Source: an uncultured Lachnospiraceae bacterium
GTDB taxonomy: Bacteria; Bacillota; Clostridia; Lachnospirales; Lachnospiraceae
Direction of reading: 5' to 3'
Assembly: GCA_900546325.1 (NCBI GenBank)
Contig: URCR01000042.1
Location: forward strand, 1 to 26,604
DNA length: 26,604 nt
Position numbers and translations under genes: made by a program. Every line of letters starts with the position of its first letter. The stretch's first letter is position 1. Positions 1 to 7,615 of the stretch are shown piece after piece. Below the pieces are notes generated by a model. That model searched no databases and had not been told where the DNA came from. It worked only from the letters and a program-made list of their open reading frames with translations.

Positions 1-125
1 AACAAATTCAATTTCGTAACAATATCATTCTTTCATTTTCAGTTTCGTTTAGTTTTATCCAATCCATACATCTCGTACTACAAATCACAGAACAACACTA
101 TATATTGTTCTTTAGCGCTACTACA

Positions 126-278
126 TTATAGCACTTCAGAAACATCCGGAAAACACATCGCGAACCTAATATCCACTTTTTCCGGGTCTTTCATGACACT
201 ATTGACCTCGTTCCCGATATACCGGGCGGGTTTTTCGATTTTTAGTAATATTTCATCATTTAATGCAAGTTTTCTCAT
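126..278 (-). pseudogene. 5' remnant of a TIGR03960-like radical SAM gene
   Basis: The minus strand from the ATG at 276-278 reads MRKLALNDEILLKIEKPARY and continues with IGNEVNSVMKDPEKVDIRF and a MCFPDVSEV-like stretch before a TAA at 126-128. I recognise this as the start of the TIGR03960 family of uncharacterised B12-binding-type radical SAM proteins, which are normally about 600 residues and continue with a GMSHLGIQ-type motif. Only about 46 codons are left and the radical SAM cysteines are absent. An AAAGGAA ribosome site lies 5 nt before the ATG and a good promoter stands upstream, so the front end of a real gene has been kept. The 125 bases beyond the stop show no family similarity, so the rest was lost by deletion or insertion. 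Family recognition is from memory. Confidence 0.72.
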
Positions 279-365
279 ACATTTCCTTTCTGTTTTTGGG
301 TATATTTCACAAATTCTTTCGAACCTGTTTTTGACCTATGTGATTGAAATTGTCCAATCTATCCT

Positions 366-394
366 ATTATATATTTTTTAGGGCAGAACTTCAA
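366..394 (-). promoter_or_regulatory. sigma-A-type promoter of the truncated radical SAM gene
   Basis: Read on the minus strand, TTGAAG (389-394) and TATAAT (366-371) are separated by exactly 17 bp. It lies about 90 bp upstream of the ATG at 278. Transcription from it would enter the gene remnant. Confidence 0.55.
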
Positions 395-417
395 GCAAAT
401 AGGCTAAAGCCAATCAT

Positions 418-447
418 AAAAAACGGAACTGTATTCTCACAGCTCCG
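418..447 (-). terminator. Rho-independent terminator after the nitroreductase unit
   Basis: A 9-bp stem (424-432 with 439-447, one mismatch) closes a 6-nt loop and is followed on the minus strand by six T (423-418). It ends unit A (iron-sulfur flavoprotein and nitroreductase). On the plus strand the stem is followed by a short T-rich stretch, so weak bidirectional action is possible. No gene is evident between this terminator and the nitroreductase stop at 548. Confidence 0.75.
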
Positions 448-547
448 CTTTTCTGTCATATGATTATGTTTCGTTGTAGGATTCCTCTGCCAGTTTGACC
501 TTACACCGTTTCACATAATTTCTTTGGTAATTTTCTCACCGGCAAGC

Positions 548-1075
548 TCAAAATCTCTCCCGATGAATATTCTTTCTGCATAAATCTTTGTCTGTATAGG
601 CAGGTTTCTTTTCTCCCTTCTGCCCTAGCGCAATCACATTTAAGACAGAATAATTTTCCGGAATACCCAGCAGATTTCTGATTTCTTCATCTGCCGTCAA
701 AAATTTCCCATCGCGGTTTCTAATATGAATCCAACAGGCACCGATATTGTATTGTTCTGAAGCCAAGAGAATGTAAGAAGATGCAACAGAAGCGTCCTCA
801 ATCCACAGTTCACATCCAGAACAGTTTGCGGCTACTACAATCGTTATATCTGCCTGAAGAAGCGGCGCTGCGCCCATGGCTTTACACCTTGCAATTTTGT
901 GGATCATTTGCTTATCTTTAACCACAACAAATTCAATCGGATGCCCGCCCCATGAAGATGGCGCTGTCAAAGCTACTTTCAGAATCTCATCAAGAATCTC
1001 ATCACTTATTTCGTCTTCCGCATAGCGTCTTACAGATCGTCTCTTCCGAGCCAGTTCATATAATTTATTTTCCAT
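548..1075 (-). CDS. Nitroreductase family FMN oxidoreductase
   Basis: A 175-residue cytoplasmic protein of the nitroreductase superfamily, which uses FMN and NAD(P)H to reduce nitro compounds, quinones or flavins. Visible family features are the N-terminal RKRRSVRRY phosphate/FMN-binding segment (about residues 10-18), the APSSWGGHP segment and the C-terminal IALGQKGEKKPA region. The length is in the usual range of the short clostridial type. I chose the ATG at 1075: GGGGTG lies 6 nt upstream, whereas the GTG at 1084 has no spaced ribosome site. It is the last gene of unit A, 46 bp after the flavoprotein at 1122, and is followed by a terminator at 418-447. The physiological substrate cannot be told from sequence. 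Confidence 0.9.
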   Translation of the reverse strand: MENKLYELARKRRSVRRYAEDEISDEILDEILKVALTAPSSWGGHPIEFVVVKDKQMIHKIARCKAMGAAPLLQADITIVVAANCSGCELWIEDASVASSYILLASEQYNIGACWIHIRNRDGKFLTADEEIRNLLGIPENYSVLNVIALGQKGEKKPAYTDKDLCRKNIHRERF

Positions 1076-1121
1076 ACTTATCACCCCAATGTTTTTCCTA
1101 TCTAAAAATTTTCATTATATA

Positions 1122-1751
1122 CTACCGTATAAAATGTGTTCTTACCGCTTCCGGCACTTCCGGCTGCTTAATCCCGGCCTTTTCTCCAGCCTCTTTACAC
1201 TTTAAAAAGTATGCCATATTTTTCCCAAGATTTTTTAACGTTTGGATTCCCTCCAGATCCTGAACTACGTCTTCAGGCGTGAACCCGTGCGTCATATTCC
1301 AGTATGTAGAGGAAATGACCGGCATCTCAGACATTTCCAGATAGCGGTTCATCTGGTCAAAGGTCACAGTATTCCCAGCACGTCTTGCATTTACGATACA
1401 GGCGGCCGGTTTCAGCCTCATTAGGCTCGTATCATTATTTCCCGCAAAAAACGCCCGATCCATAAACGCACTCATAGCGCCATTCATAGAAGCATAATAA
1501 ACCGGAGCTCCAAATATAAAACTGTCTGCCGTCCTCGCCTTCTCAATAAATTTATTGACAACATCATTTATGACGCACTCTTTCCGTTCTATACATTTTC
1601 CACAAAACATACAACCCGAAATCGGTTTTGTCCCAATATGAAAAATCTCTGTGTCAATCCCCTCCTGCATTAAAATTTCTGCGACTACAGATAGCCCCAT
1701 ATCAATACAACCTTTCTTATGAGGACTGCCATTTACTAATAATACTTTCAT
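1122..1751 (-). CDS. Iron-sulfur flavoprotein / NADPH-dependent FMN reductase family
   Basis: A 209-residue flavodoxin-fold protein. The N-terminus MKVLLVNGSPHKKG is the FMN phosphate loop typical of NADPH-dependent FMN reductases. A compact cysteine cluster C47-X2-C50-X2-C53-X5-C59 matches the CX2CX2CX4-7C motif of archaeal/clostridial iron-sulfur flavoproteins, which carry one 4Fe-4S cluster plus FMN and pass electrons between ferredoxin-like carriers and O2, peroxide or quinones. GAPVYYASMNG is the second flavin-contacting loop. It is a clear paralog of the gene at 19012-19629, sharing the cysteine spacing. AAGGAG lies 8 nt before the ATG. It precedes the nitroreductase, presumably co-transcribed from promoter A through the GH30 remnant. 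Confidence 0.88.
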   Translation of the reverse strand: MKVLLVNGSPHKKGCIDMGLSVVAEILMQEGIDTEIFHIGTKPISGCMFCGKCIERKECVINDVVNKFIEKARTADSFIFGAPVYYASMNGAMSAFMDRAFFAGNNDTSLMRLKPAACIVNARRAGNTVTFDQMNRYLEMSEMPVISSTYWNMTHGFTPEDVVQDLEGIQTLKNLGKNMAYFLKCKEAGEKAGIKQPEVPEAVRTHFIR

Positions 1752-1777
1752 TCTTTCTGTCTCCTTCTACAAATTTG

Positions 1778-2385
1778 TTACGCTGTAATTACACATGCCG
1801 CCAACGTCTTTGCTGGCAGCAACAGTTCTCCGATTTCTCCCTGCATACGGATATTCACTGGAAGAAGCTGCTCGCTTTTATTCAGCAGCAATACTGCGAT
1901 TTCGTCTTCCCCATTCTGATAAGCAGTTACATCAATCTGCTCACTGTACTTTGTCACAGCAATCCGTTTTGATCCCGGTTTGATATAATGAGAAAATTGA
2001 TAAAACTCTTCCTGTGTCTTTTGTGGCATGAGTTCTCCTTTTTTTGTATCATATAAAAATGGAGCATGACAATAATTCCCCTGGTGATTTGGACCACCAT
2101 TTTCATCTAAGAGAAGATTCCAGTCATAGAACGCACACATCCCATGATTCATGTCACCGATGATCTCATGACACAAGCGGCCGGTTACCTGTTCGATATT
2201 CTTTTCATCGAAAATCCGGTATTCCAGACAGCTCTCAGACATGATCAGTTTCATATCCGGATATTTTGTACGAACCAGTTCCATTGCTTCAAAATGATCG
2301 CCGCTGTACCAGTGGAATGCTACGCCTGCCGCCATATCTTTTGTGCTGTCATCTACAATATCCCTGACTCTCTCATAAATCCTAG
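1778..2385 (-). pseudogene. C-terminal remnant of a GH30 glycosyl hydrolase
   Basis: The minus strand encodes the last 200 or so residues of a glycoside hydrolase family 30 (glucosylceramidase/beta-glucosidase-like) enzyme. GVAFHWYSGDHFE and the KLIMSESCLEY segment carry the nucleophile glutamate region, and GDMNHGMCAFYDWNLLLDE plus a C-terminal beta-sandwich (AVLLLNKSEQLLPVNI) follow. Family members are usually 440-490 residues, so the N-terminal half with the acid/base residue is missing. Similarity continues upstream of the ATG at 2335 to about 2385 (IYERVRDIVDD), after which it is lost, and the frame closes at a TAA near 2419. No ribosome site fits an internal start. I read this as a dead fragment lying between promoter A and the flavoprotein. 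Confidence 0.8.
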
Positions 2386-2544
2386 TATAATAATGGTGTA
2401 GTGGCCTCAGAATTTCCTTTTTTTATCAGCAACTGGCATTTCGAGCATTCTACATCCCAAAAACCGGCTTTTTCTTCCACTCTCCGATTCGGAAACAACT
2501 GTAACCTACTATTATATTTGTAAAAAATCGGAACGGGATTATTT

Positions 2545-2609
2545 AAAATAAAAACCGAGACTCCTTGTAGAAGTCTCGATTTTTATTTTCTCTAATACCT
2601 TTAGGCAAT
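2545..2609 (-). promoter_or_regulatory. LysR-type promoter element, copy A (degenerate)
   Basis: Copy A of the island-wide element. On the minus strand the box at 2595-2609 reads ATTGCCTAAAGGTAT, followed by exactly 17 bp and GAGACTTCT (2569-2577). The -10 is weak: TATTTT at 2545-2550, after 18 bp rather than 19. The box contains a T-N11-A signature. It points towards the GH30 remnant, the iron-sulfur flavoprotein and the nitroreductase. The region 2386-2545 downstream holds no recognisable gene, so the original first gene of this unit was probably lost. Confidence 0.6.
2546..2578 (-). terminator. Hairpin terminator embedded in promoter copy A
   Basis: On the minus strand CGAGACTTCT and AGGAGTCTCG (2556-2578) form a 10-bp stem with one G-U pair and a 3-nt loop, followed by GTTTTTATTTT. 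This is a strong intrinsic terminator for the unit ending with the esterase at 2634, and its left arm is the GAGACTTCT element of the promoter. Confidence 0.75.
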
Positions 2610-2633
2610 CGCTTTATTACTCTGAATGTATCT

Positions 2634-3749
2634 TTACAATACTTCCTCCAGCCAATCCGCATAATCCTTCACCCAGCCTCCGTCCGAACCAAATCCATGA
2701 GGCCAGCCGTTTAAAACAATTCTTCCGGTGTCAATCCCCATTTTCCGCACGACCTCATACTGTTCTTCAAACTGGCTGTAAAACGGATCTTCCGTACCGT
2801 ATACATAAAAGGTTGGGGGCAGATCGCCCTCGGCCAGCCAGTCCGGATCCATATTCCCGACACTGAGTCTTCCATAAAAGGAATAAATCATACCTGCGGC
2901 TGAGGCGTGTGCCGGAATCTGATCCAGCTCGTCCGGTACATACAAACGGTCGAGAACTGTTCCATTTACGTCTTCATCGTAGTGCATCAGAAACTCCCCT
3001 GCCTGGATTCCCCCAGCGGAAAAGCCCATAACTGCAATGGCGTCCGGTTCAATTCCATATACATCTGCATTTTTTCGGACAAACCGGACTGCCCTTGCCA
3101 CATCTAATGCCCCCTCTTCCTGGTTATAGGGATGCAGCCGATAATCCACAATAAAGGTCTGGAAGCCTTCCTCTCTAAGAGCCGCCGCAGTTGGAAGGGA
3201 ATCGGTATAATTTCCCCGGAACTGATATGCCCCACCTGCCATAAGCAAAACAGCGCCTTTCGGAGTTACGCCCTCCCTTACCGGAATGGACGTCACATAA
3301 GGGCGAAACTCCCACGTGTCAAAGTATCCGTCCATATCTTCGGTAAATTCTGTTTCCGCCGGAACATTTCCTTCCTCCCAAAGATAGAGCGTCTGAATCT
3401 TTGACGGCTCTGCCGCTGTGTTTAAAACCGTTTCATTTCCATTTGGCTCCGGCAGCCTTTTTAGCATCATATCCCTGGACCAGTCGCCCACTCTTCCGCT
3501 ACCGTAATCATAGCTCTCCGGGAAATCCGCCGGTGTCGCTACCGTATCTGCCGAACTCCCTTCTCTTACATCTTCCATATTACTGTCATCTCTTTCTGCG
3601 TTGTCATCTACTCCCTCTGCAATGGCGCTTTCCACTGCGTCAATCCCCTGCTGCAGGTCACTGTCCATATTTTCACTTGGTTCTCGTCCGCAGCCAACAA
3701 GGGTTAGAATAACTCCTAAAAGCAAGACCGCTGTAGCATTTCGTTTCAT
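2634..3749 (-). CDS. Secreted lipoprotein alpha/beta hydrolase (BD-FAE/esterase-like)
   Basis: A 371-residue predicted surface lipoprotein. The signal peptide ends in the lipobox L17-V-G-C20, followed by an acidic, low-complexity linker to about residue 80. The hydrolase domain (about 118-371) has the nucleophile elbow GFSAGG with S244, an acid candidate D321 in YGTEDPF and H351 in GWPHGFG. MAGGAYQ near residue 170 corresponds to the oxyanion HGGG-type region. This is the esterase/lipase layout of acetyl-esterase and BD-FAE-type enzymes; the substrate is unknown. AAAGGAG precedes the ATG. It is the last gene of unit B, 34 bp after the alcohol dehydrogenase, and ends 24 bp before box A. A second lipoprotein hydrolase (5053-6069) sits in the same unit. 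Confidence 0.85.
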   Translation of the reverse strand: MKRNATAVLLLGVILTLVGCGREPSENMDSDLQQGIDAVESAIAEGVDDNAERDDSNMEDVREGSSADTVATPADFPESYDYGSGRVGDWSRDMMLKRLPEPNGNETVLNTAAEPSKIQTLYLWEEGNVPAETEFTEDMDGYFDTWEFRPYVTSIPVREGVTPKGAVLLMAGGAYQFRGNYTDSLPTAAALREEGFQTFIVDYRLHPYNQEEGALDVARAVRFVRKNADVYGIEPDAIAVMGFSAGGIQAGEFLMHYDEDVNGTVLDRLYVPDELDQIPAHASAAGMIYSFYGRLSVGNMDPDWLAEGDLPPTFYVYGTEDPFYSQFEEQYEVVRKMGIDTGRIVLNGWPHGFGSDGGWVKDYADWLEEVL

Positions 3750-3783
3750 TCCGTACTCCTTTCGTTTTGTACTCCATTTAACA

Positions 3784-4953
3784 CTAAAAGCATTCTCTGA
3801 AAATCTCCAGAATCTCCTTGTGCGTCATTTTCCTATAGCTACCCGGAGCCAGGTTGCAAGAATCGGCAACCGCCTTTAAGTCTAGCGATTCGTCCACACC
3901 CAATTCCCGGAGTGTTGTGGGCAGCTCCATTTCCTGAATGAACTCTGCCAAAGCCTCCACACCTGCCAGCGCCAGCTCTTCCTCACTCTTTCCCTCCGGT
4001 GAAATCCCCCATACACGAAGGGCAAACCTTGCGAATTTTGCAAGTCCATCCCTACAAATATGACGATAATATACCGGCTGGAGCACCGCAAGCCCCTCCC
4101 CGTGAATGCAGTTCATATAAGCCCCCAGCTGGTGTTCCATTTGATGGCATTGGAAATCCATCCGTTTTCCAAGCTTGATGAGTCGGTTCTCCGCCATGGT
4201 GGATTCCCACATCAGGTTGCTCCTCGCCGTATAGTCCATGGGATTCTTAACGGCTGCCCGCAGATCCCGGATCACACCACGCATCAGCGCCTCGGAAATA
4301 TCATCGGATACGTTCTCTTCGTCCGGCCCGCTGAAATACGTTTCCATGATGTGGGATAAAATATCGAACCCACAGGATACCATCTGTTTTATTGGAACGC
4401 TCATGGTATAGGCCGGATCCATCAGCGCAAACTTGGGGTTGCACTTCGGATAATCACGTCCGGTTTTGATTTTCTGCTGTTCATTGGTAATGACTGCACC
4501 GCCGTTCATCTCACTTCCGGTTCCCGCCACTGTCACGATCACGCCCAATGGGAGCTGCTCAAAGTCTACAAATCCCGGTCTGGCCCAGAAATCATTCCAG
4601 ACATCGCCCTCGTAAACGGCCGCCATAGAAATTGCCTTACAGCAGTCCATCACACTTCCGCCGCCCACACCAAGAATCAAATCCACCTTGTTTTCCCGTG
4701 CCAGCTTTGCGCCTTCTAACACCTTTGCATAGGTAGGGTTTGCCATGATCCCTGGAAATTCCACCACCTGTTTTCCGGCTTTTTTCAGGCTTTCCATTAC
4801 CTCATCGTAGATACCGTTTTCCCGAATGGAACCACCTCCATAGGCAAGCATCACCGTTTCCCCATAGTGGCTGGAAAGGCACGCCAGATATTCTTTTACA
4901 CAGCCCTTCCCGAAAAATGTTTTGGTTCCGTTTTCAAAAATAAAATTATTCAT
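3784..4953 (-). CDS. Iron-containing (group III) alcohol dehydrogenase, butanol dehydrogenase/YqhD-like
   Basis: A 389-residue cytoplasmic NAD(P)-dependent alcohol/aldehyde oxidoreductase. GVGGGSVMDCCK (about residues 95-106) is the dinucleotide-binding loop. The metal ligands line up with YqhD-type enzymes: D197, H201 (in GFDILSH), H270 (in CHQMEH) and H284 (in IHGEG). The TVAGTGSEMN segment is also family-typical. Full length. GGGAGG lies upstream of the ATG, giving a clear start. It sits between two surface esterases in unit B, with gaps of 99 bp upstream and 34 bp downstream. A likely role is reducing toxic aldehydes, as YqhD does, but the substrate is not readable here. Confidence 0.93.
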   Translation of the reverse strand: MNNFIFENGTKTFFGKGCVKEYLACLSSHYGETVMLAYGGGSIRENGIYDEVMESLKKAGKQVVEFPGIMANPTYAKVLEGAKLARENKVDLILGVGGGSVMDCCKAISMAAVYEGDVWNDFWARPGFVDFEQLPLGVIVTVAGTGSEMNGGAVITNEQQKIKTGRDYPKCNPKFALMDPAYTMSVPIKQMVSCGFDILSHIMETYFSGPDEENVSDDISEALMRGVIRDLRAAVKNPMDYTARSNLMWESTMAENRLIKLGKRMDFQCHQMEHQLGAYMNCIHGEGLAVLQPVYYRHICRDGLAKFARFALRVWGISPEGKSEEELALAGVEALAEFIQEMELPTTLRELGVDESLDLKAVADSCNLAPGSYRKMTHKEILEIFRECF

Positions 4954-5052
4954 CGAAGCATTCCTCCCATTTTCTTTTTTATTGTAATTTCTTTCTTATC
5001 ATTTCCTTCTTACAAATTCTTTTTTTGTAATGGCTTTTATGAAATAATTTCG

Positions 5053-6069
5053 TCAACTCATATGGTTCTCCCAAAACACCACCGCCTGGTCGATCCACCC
5101 TTCCGCCACTGTGCCCGTTCCCAGTCCAAATCCATGTCCTAAGCCCGGATAAGTATGAAATTCCGTATCAATCCCCAAGGAACCCAATCCTTCTAAGCGA
5201 CGTTCCATCGTTCTCCAATTTGCAATCCCGTCATCTTCTCCCACACAGGCATAGGTCGGCGGGTCATTTTCACTGTATTCACTGTGACCTGTATACTGGG
5301 TAATAACTGCTGCCGGTTTCGGAAACGCTTTCTCTCCAAAAGCGGCTGTTCCATAATTGCCCAAATATGCCGCCATTCTTCCGCCTGCACTTCCTCCCCA
5401 CAGGGAATAGTCTTCGGTATCCACCTCCAATTCCTCTGCATGCTCAAAAATAAAGCGGATTGCCCTTGCCAGATCCTCGCAGGCGGTCTGAGCGCCCGGG
5501 CGGTAGATCAGCGCGAAAGCATTATATCCCTTTTGGGAAAGTTCCAGTGCATGGGGAAAGCTGTCATGCATGGCTCCCACATAGGCAAACCCTCCGCCTG
5601 CATTGCATACCGCAAATTTTTCTCCCGGATTTCCCTTAAAAAAGAATAAGCCCGTATCCTCCTTCGCCGGATCTTCTTCTTTTTCCTCATTCGTATAAAT
5701 ATCGTAGAAAATGGTATCTCCTGCCTCTACCTGTGTTTTCATGTAGTTTGTAATTTCCACGGTTTTATCCGGATCTATATGGCTGTACCAGGTAAGCGAA
5801 AGCTCGCCTAACGTATCGCCGCTGTAATATCCTTTGTTCACAGGGAAAATCAATCTGCCGTAGGAACCGAAGGCAGGATCGTTAATCACCTCCTCTATCT
5901 TCGTATCTGTGGTGTATGGGTTATCGGAACTTCCGGCATTTTCTTCTGCCTGTACTGTCTCACTTCCATTTGCTTCTTTGCTTTCCTCTGACACTCTTCT
6001 TCCTGCGCAGGCGCAAAGAACCGTTATAAGGAGAAGTGTCAAAAGTAATAGTATTGTTCTTTCTTTCAT
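5053..6069 (-). CDS. Secreted lipoprotein alpha/beta hydrolase
   Basis: A predicted 338-residue lipoprotein. The hydrophobic N-terminus ends in L-C-A-C, an acceptable lipobox. In numbering that starts at the upstream GTG (6084), the nucleophile is S232 in WGGSAGG, acid candidates are D284/D285 in VGEDDG and the histidine is H317 in GLGHGFG. FAVCNAGGGFAYVG is the oxyanion-hole region. This is an esterase/lipase-type hydrolase that is distinct from, but related to, the one at 2634. I prefer the ATG at 6069 because AGG lies 7 nt upstream and it gives a normal MKERT-type signal peptide; the GTG at 6084 has no spaced ribosome site. It is the first gene of unit B, directly behind promoter copy B. 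Confidence 0.85.
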   Translation of the reverse strand: MKERTILLLLTLLLITVLCACAGRRVSEESKEANGSETVQAEENAGSSDNPYTTDTKIEEVINDPAFGSYGRLIFPVNKGYYSGDTLGELSLTWYSHIDPDKTVEITNYMKTQVEAGDTIFYDIYTNEEKEEDPAKEDTGLFFFKGNPGEKFAVCNAGGGFAYVGAMHDSFPHALELSQKGYNAFALIYRPGAQTACEDLARAIRFIFEHAEELEVDTEDYSLWGGSAGGRMAAYLGNYGTAAFGEKAFPKPAAVITQYTGHSEYSENDPPTYACVGEDDGIANWRTMERRLEGLGSLGIDTEFHTYPGLGHGFGLGTGTVAEGWIDQAVVFWENHMS

Positions 6070-6117
6070 CCTTTTTCCTGTCACCTCATATTCTCAACGT
6101 TATCTTTCATCTCTTTC

Positions 6118-6183
6118 ATTATAAAAAAAACGAGACCTCCAAAGAAGTCTCGAATGGTTCATCAGTATATACCCAAAGGTTAT
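6118..6183 (-). promoter_or_regulatory. LysR-type promoter element, copy B
   Basis: On the minus strand the box ATAACCTTTGGGTAT (6169-6183, with T-N11-A) is followed by exactly 17 bp, GAGACTTCT (6143-6151), exactly 19 bp and TATAAT (6118-6123). The -35 position (TTCTTT) is poor, as expected for an activator-dependent promoter. It drives unit B (esterase, alcohol dehydrogenase, esterase). The box lies 13 bp after the stop of the LysR gene at 6197. Confidence 0.75.
6123..6152 (-). terminator. Hairpin terminator embedded in promoter copy B
   Basis: On the minus strand CGAGACTTC and GAGGTCTCG (6131-6152) pair in a 9-bp stem with one G-U pair and a 4-nt loop, followed directly by eight T that run into the TATAAT of promoter B. 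It is a good intrinsic terminator for the LysR gene upstream and overlaps the start signals of the next unit. Confidence 0.75.
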
Positions 6184-6196
6184 GACTCTGGAAGTT

Positions 6197-7090
6197 TCAG
6201 GATTCTGTGATCTCTCTGGCCGCAGAAAGGAAACATTTTACCAGTTCGGAAGGTGTTTTCGAATGTAACAGCCCATAGGGAATCGTATGATTCCATTCCA
6301 CCGGAATCACTTTTATTAAAGGATGTATGTTTTCCCATGTCTTGACCGCCATAAGAATATCGTTGCTGTTTTCACATCGGTTAAAGATTTCCACACTGTA
6401 AAAATCAAAATCCACAATCTCTATCTGGCTGTGGTTCTGCCAGATGTCGTCCCTCAGCCTGTCCACATAATGGCTCCAGTCCCGTTTCATCAGCATCAGC
6501 CGTTCCCCGTACAGATCCTGTACCGTCAGACGCTTTTTCTCCGCCAGACGGTGATGGATAGATACGGCACAGCAGATTGGTTGTCTGGAAATCTCAAATC
6601 CGTCACAGCCCCTTACCCTTAGCATCGTATCATCAAAAATCCCGGCAACCACATCTATATTCTGCCCCAGATTTTTTAAGATCTCCCTTGCATTTTCCGG
6701 TGTGTTTTCAAATGGCACCAGTTGAAATTTCATATCCGGGTACTTTTCGTGGATCTTCGGCCACAGATCCACCAGAATCTCCGCAGGAGTCGTCGGGGAG
6801 GTTCCGATCCGGATAATACCCTCTGTTTCCTGCATGGAATTTTTCGCCCGGATGATGGAATCGTTGCAATACCGGATAATATATTTTGCGTCGTTGTATA
6901 AAGAACTGCCTGCCTTTGTCAGCTTCAACCCCCGATGTGTGCGTTCAAACAGTTTCATATCCAGTTCTTCTTCCAGAAGATTGATCTGCTTGATCACCGC
7001 AGTCGGTGTAATATAAGCCTGTTCTGCCGCTTTATTAAAACTACCTGCATCTGCCACCCGCAGGAATGTTTCCAATTGTGGATTATACAA
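6197..7090 (-). CDS. LysR family transcriptional regulator (copy 1)
   Basis: About 297 residues. The N-terminal winged helix-turn-helix (YNPQLETFLRVADAGSFNKA, then AVIKQINLLEEELDMKLFER) and the periplasmic-binding-like effector domain (from about residue 90, IIRIGTSPTTPAE) are complete. It is a close paralog of the LysR at 17251-18159 over its whole length. That paralog starts MYNPQIETF, so I place the start at the TTG at 7088-7090 (LYNPQLETF). AGGAGG lies 10 nt upstream of this TTG but only 1 nt from the alternative GTG at 7099. It is likely one of the activators acting on the five shared promoter elements. It has its own promoter at 7130-7159 and is followed by promoter B. Confidence 0.92.
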   Translation of the reverse strand: MYNPQLETFLRVADAGSFNKAAEQAYITPTAVIKQINLLEEELDMKLFERTHRGLKLTKAGSSLYNDAKYIIRYCNDSIIRAKNSMQETEGIIRIGTSPTTPAEILVDLWPKIHEKYPDMKFQLVPFENTPENAREILKNLGQNIDVVAGIFDDTMLRVRGCDGFEISRQPICCAVSIHHRLAEKKRLTVQDLYGERLMLMKRDWSHYVDRLRDDIWQNHSQIEIVDFDFYSVEIFNRCENSNDILMAVKTWENIHPLIKVIPVEWNHTIPYGLLHSKTPSELVKCFLSAAREITES

Positions 7091-7108
7091 GGTCTGCACC
7101 TCCTGTTC

Positions 7109-7456
7109 TCAAAATCTTTTTATGTCTCTATTATAATAAAAGACATCTGCAAAAAGCAAGCGGACAATTCCGAACTTTCTGTAAATGTCTTTTATGACAG
7201 GAAAAGTATGAAGTTCCAATGCTTCCTGGCATACCACCAGCGCTTCTAAAGGTCTCTTGTCCTCACGTTGTGTCCGTGGTATGATCCCGCCATTTACCGG
7301 ATAACAGGATGCTGCATACAACACTTCTGTTAATTGGAGCAGTCCTGTTTCGGTGTCAAATTTATATTTCTTATTACTCCCCTTAGTAATTGTAATATAA
7401 ACGGGAAATTTCACAGAACTCATTCTTTCTTTGGGCATTTCATGCCATATGTTCAT
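7109..7456 (-). CDS. Truncated, degenerate inorganic pyrophosphatase-like protein
   Basis: A 115-residue frame whose first 90 or so residues resemble the N-terminal half of clostridial family I inorganic pyrophosphatases: MNIWHE start, ITKGSNKKYKFDTETGLL, YPVNGGIIPRT and EALVVCQEAL. The family is usually about 180-280 residues. In the metal-binding stretch that normally reads like DGDPLDVLV, this protein has DKRPLEALV, so two of three key aspartates are replaced (R and E). The last 25 or so codons lie within the LysR promoter region and show no pyrophosphatase similarity. Pyrophosphatase activity is therefore very unlikely. It is either a decaying remnant or a small repurposed protein. Its ribosome site (GGGAAG next to the ATG) is weak. 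It ends 18 bp before the LysR start. Confidence 0.6.
   Translation of the reverse strand: MNIWHEMPKERMSSVKFPVYITITKGSNKKYKFDTETGLLQLTEVLYAASCYPVNGGIIPRTQREDKRPLEALVVCQEALELHTFPVIKDIYRKFGIVRLLFADVFYYNRDIKRF
7130..7159 (-). promoter_or_regulatory. Promoter of LysR copy 1
   Basis: On the minus strand TTGCTT (7154-7159), an 18-bp spacer and TATAAT (7130-7135) stand about 40 bp before the LysR start. The promoter lies inside the 3' end of the pyrophosphatase-like frame, supporting the view that this frame's tail is not original coding sequence. Confidence 0.5.
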
Positions 7457-7615
7457 CTTCCCATCCTTTTTTCTGCATCATGTACTTATCTTCCTGCTAT
7501 CCCACCGCATATCCTTTTTCTGTCATAAACGGTACTTATCATCAAAATTCTTTTCCACCGCATGAAATAACTTCTAAAAATTGCCTTCTGTTTTTCTTAA
7601 TAAAAAATCTGAAAT

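Noticed and set aside
193..381. Plus-strand 62-codon frame rich in Phe/Leu/Ile
   Set aside because: It lies antisense to the radical SAM remnant and its promoter, has no ribosome site, and its composition reflects the T-rich strand.
478..541. Minus-strand stretch reading NYVKRCKVKLAEESYNET before a TAA
   Set aside because: It looks like the end of a coding region but has a stop just upstream, no start and no family I recognise; too short to report as a gene remnant.
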